Below are positions 5,981-6,098 of a stretch of DNA of 6,098 nt, one piece after another; position 1 is the stretch's first letter; each line of letters starts with the position of its first letter. This DNA comes from Stenotrophomonas sp. (GTDB lineage: Bacteria; Pseudomonadota; Gammaproteobacteria; Xanthomonadales; Xanthomonadaceae): assembly GCA_003484865.1 (NCBI GenBank), contig DMZT01000369.1:1-6098 (forward strand). Direction: 5' to 3'. A program made the translations under genes and the position numbers. The notes below the pieces were generated by a model. That model was given only the letters and a program-made list of their open reading frames with translations, made no database searches and was not told the origin of the DNA.

Positions 5981-6000
5981 GACCAACGGTCGGCTCTACC
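5975..6000 (-). repeat. REP palindrome of SMAG type, copy 2
   Basis: Identical over 26 bp to copy 1 and in the same orientation. Arms 5977-5984 and 5988-5995, head (GTAG on minus) at 5996-5999. Its tail merges with the 9-bp array. It is head-to-head with copy 3. Confidence 0.85.
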
Positions 6001-6020
6001 AGCGGTGCGCGATTTCTCCC

Positions 6021-6045
6021 GGTAGAGCCGACCGTTGGTCGGCTG
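6021..6045 (+). repeat. REP palindrome of SMAG type, copy 3
   Basis: GTAG head at 6022-6025, arms 6026-6033 and 6037-6044, GTT loop. It is the exact reverse complement of 5976-6000, giving a 25-bp inverted repeat with a 20-bp spacer. Such paired REPs can fold as two small hairpins or one long one. Confidence 0.85.
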
Positions 6046-6080
6046 ACGCGCACCTGGGCGCGTTCGGGTGTTCGCGAAAA

Positions 6081-6098
6081 GCAGCCGACCAACGGTCG
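6081..6098 (-). repeat. REP palindrome of SMAG type, copy 4, cut by window edge
   Basis: The first 18 bases match copies 1 and 2 exactly (arm 6083-6090, AAC loop, start of the second arm); the sequence then ends. Same orientation as copies 1 and 2. Confidence 0.75.

Noticed and set aside
5588..5986. Minus-strand frame with Ser/Cys repeats and the + strand frame with Ala/Gly repeats (5729-6025)
   Set aside because: Both read the 9-bp tandem array and run through the tRNA gene. The repeat explains the open frame; there is no ribosome-binding site or domain.
5865..6098. CRISPR array
   Set aside because: Repeats are palindromic REPs in both orientations, and the material between two of them is itself a tandem repeat. 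There are no regular unique spacers and no cas genes.

Overview
The window looks like a chromosomal housekeeping locus from a GC-rich gammaproteobacterium of the Xanthomonadaceae, most likely Stenotrophomonas. Two things point there. The RimP, NusA and IF2 proteins are of xanthomonad type. The window also carries short palindromes with a GTAG head, matching the SMAG (Stenotrophomonas maltophilia GTAG) REP family. All genes run on the minus strand, so the biological order is from high to low coordinates.

Reading along transcription: 5865-6098 is a cluster of four REP palindromes (the last cut by the window edge) around a 9-bp tandem array. Next comes a self-contained initiator tRNA unit: sigma70-type promoter (5799-5827), tRNA-fMet (5711-5787), intrinsic terminator (5647-5674). 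A compound microsatellite (5597-5640) follows the terminator. About 400 bp (5190-5590) then holds no convincing gene but several strong inverted repeats. A second promoter (5156-5184), overlaid by a 12-bp-stem dyad, probably drives the translation/transcription-factor operon. Its leader of about 265 nt contains an intrinsic terminator (4951-4975), which suggests attenuation. The operon is rimP (4296-4886, GTG start), nusA (2780-4291, 4 nt after the rimP stop) and infB (42-2684, after a 95-bp spacer with a hairpin). A variant REP palindrome (8-32) lies just past the infB stop; rbfA would be expected beyond the edge.

The genes cooperate in gene expression. RimP matures the 30S subunit. NusA acts on RNA polymerase pausing, termination and antitermination. 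IF2 brings fMet-tRNA, made by the neighbouring tRNA gene, to the 30S subunit. The arrangement corresponds to the metY-rimP-nusA-infB cluster of E. coli. Here, however, the tRNA has its own terminator and the operon its own promoter.

I found no defence system, mobile-element gene, CRISPR array or novel protein system. The points worth a second look are non-coding: the rimP promoter/operator and attenuator, the alternative RimP start held in a hairpin loop, the REP cluster whose end seems to have seeded a tandem array, and the structured gene-free stretch.
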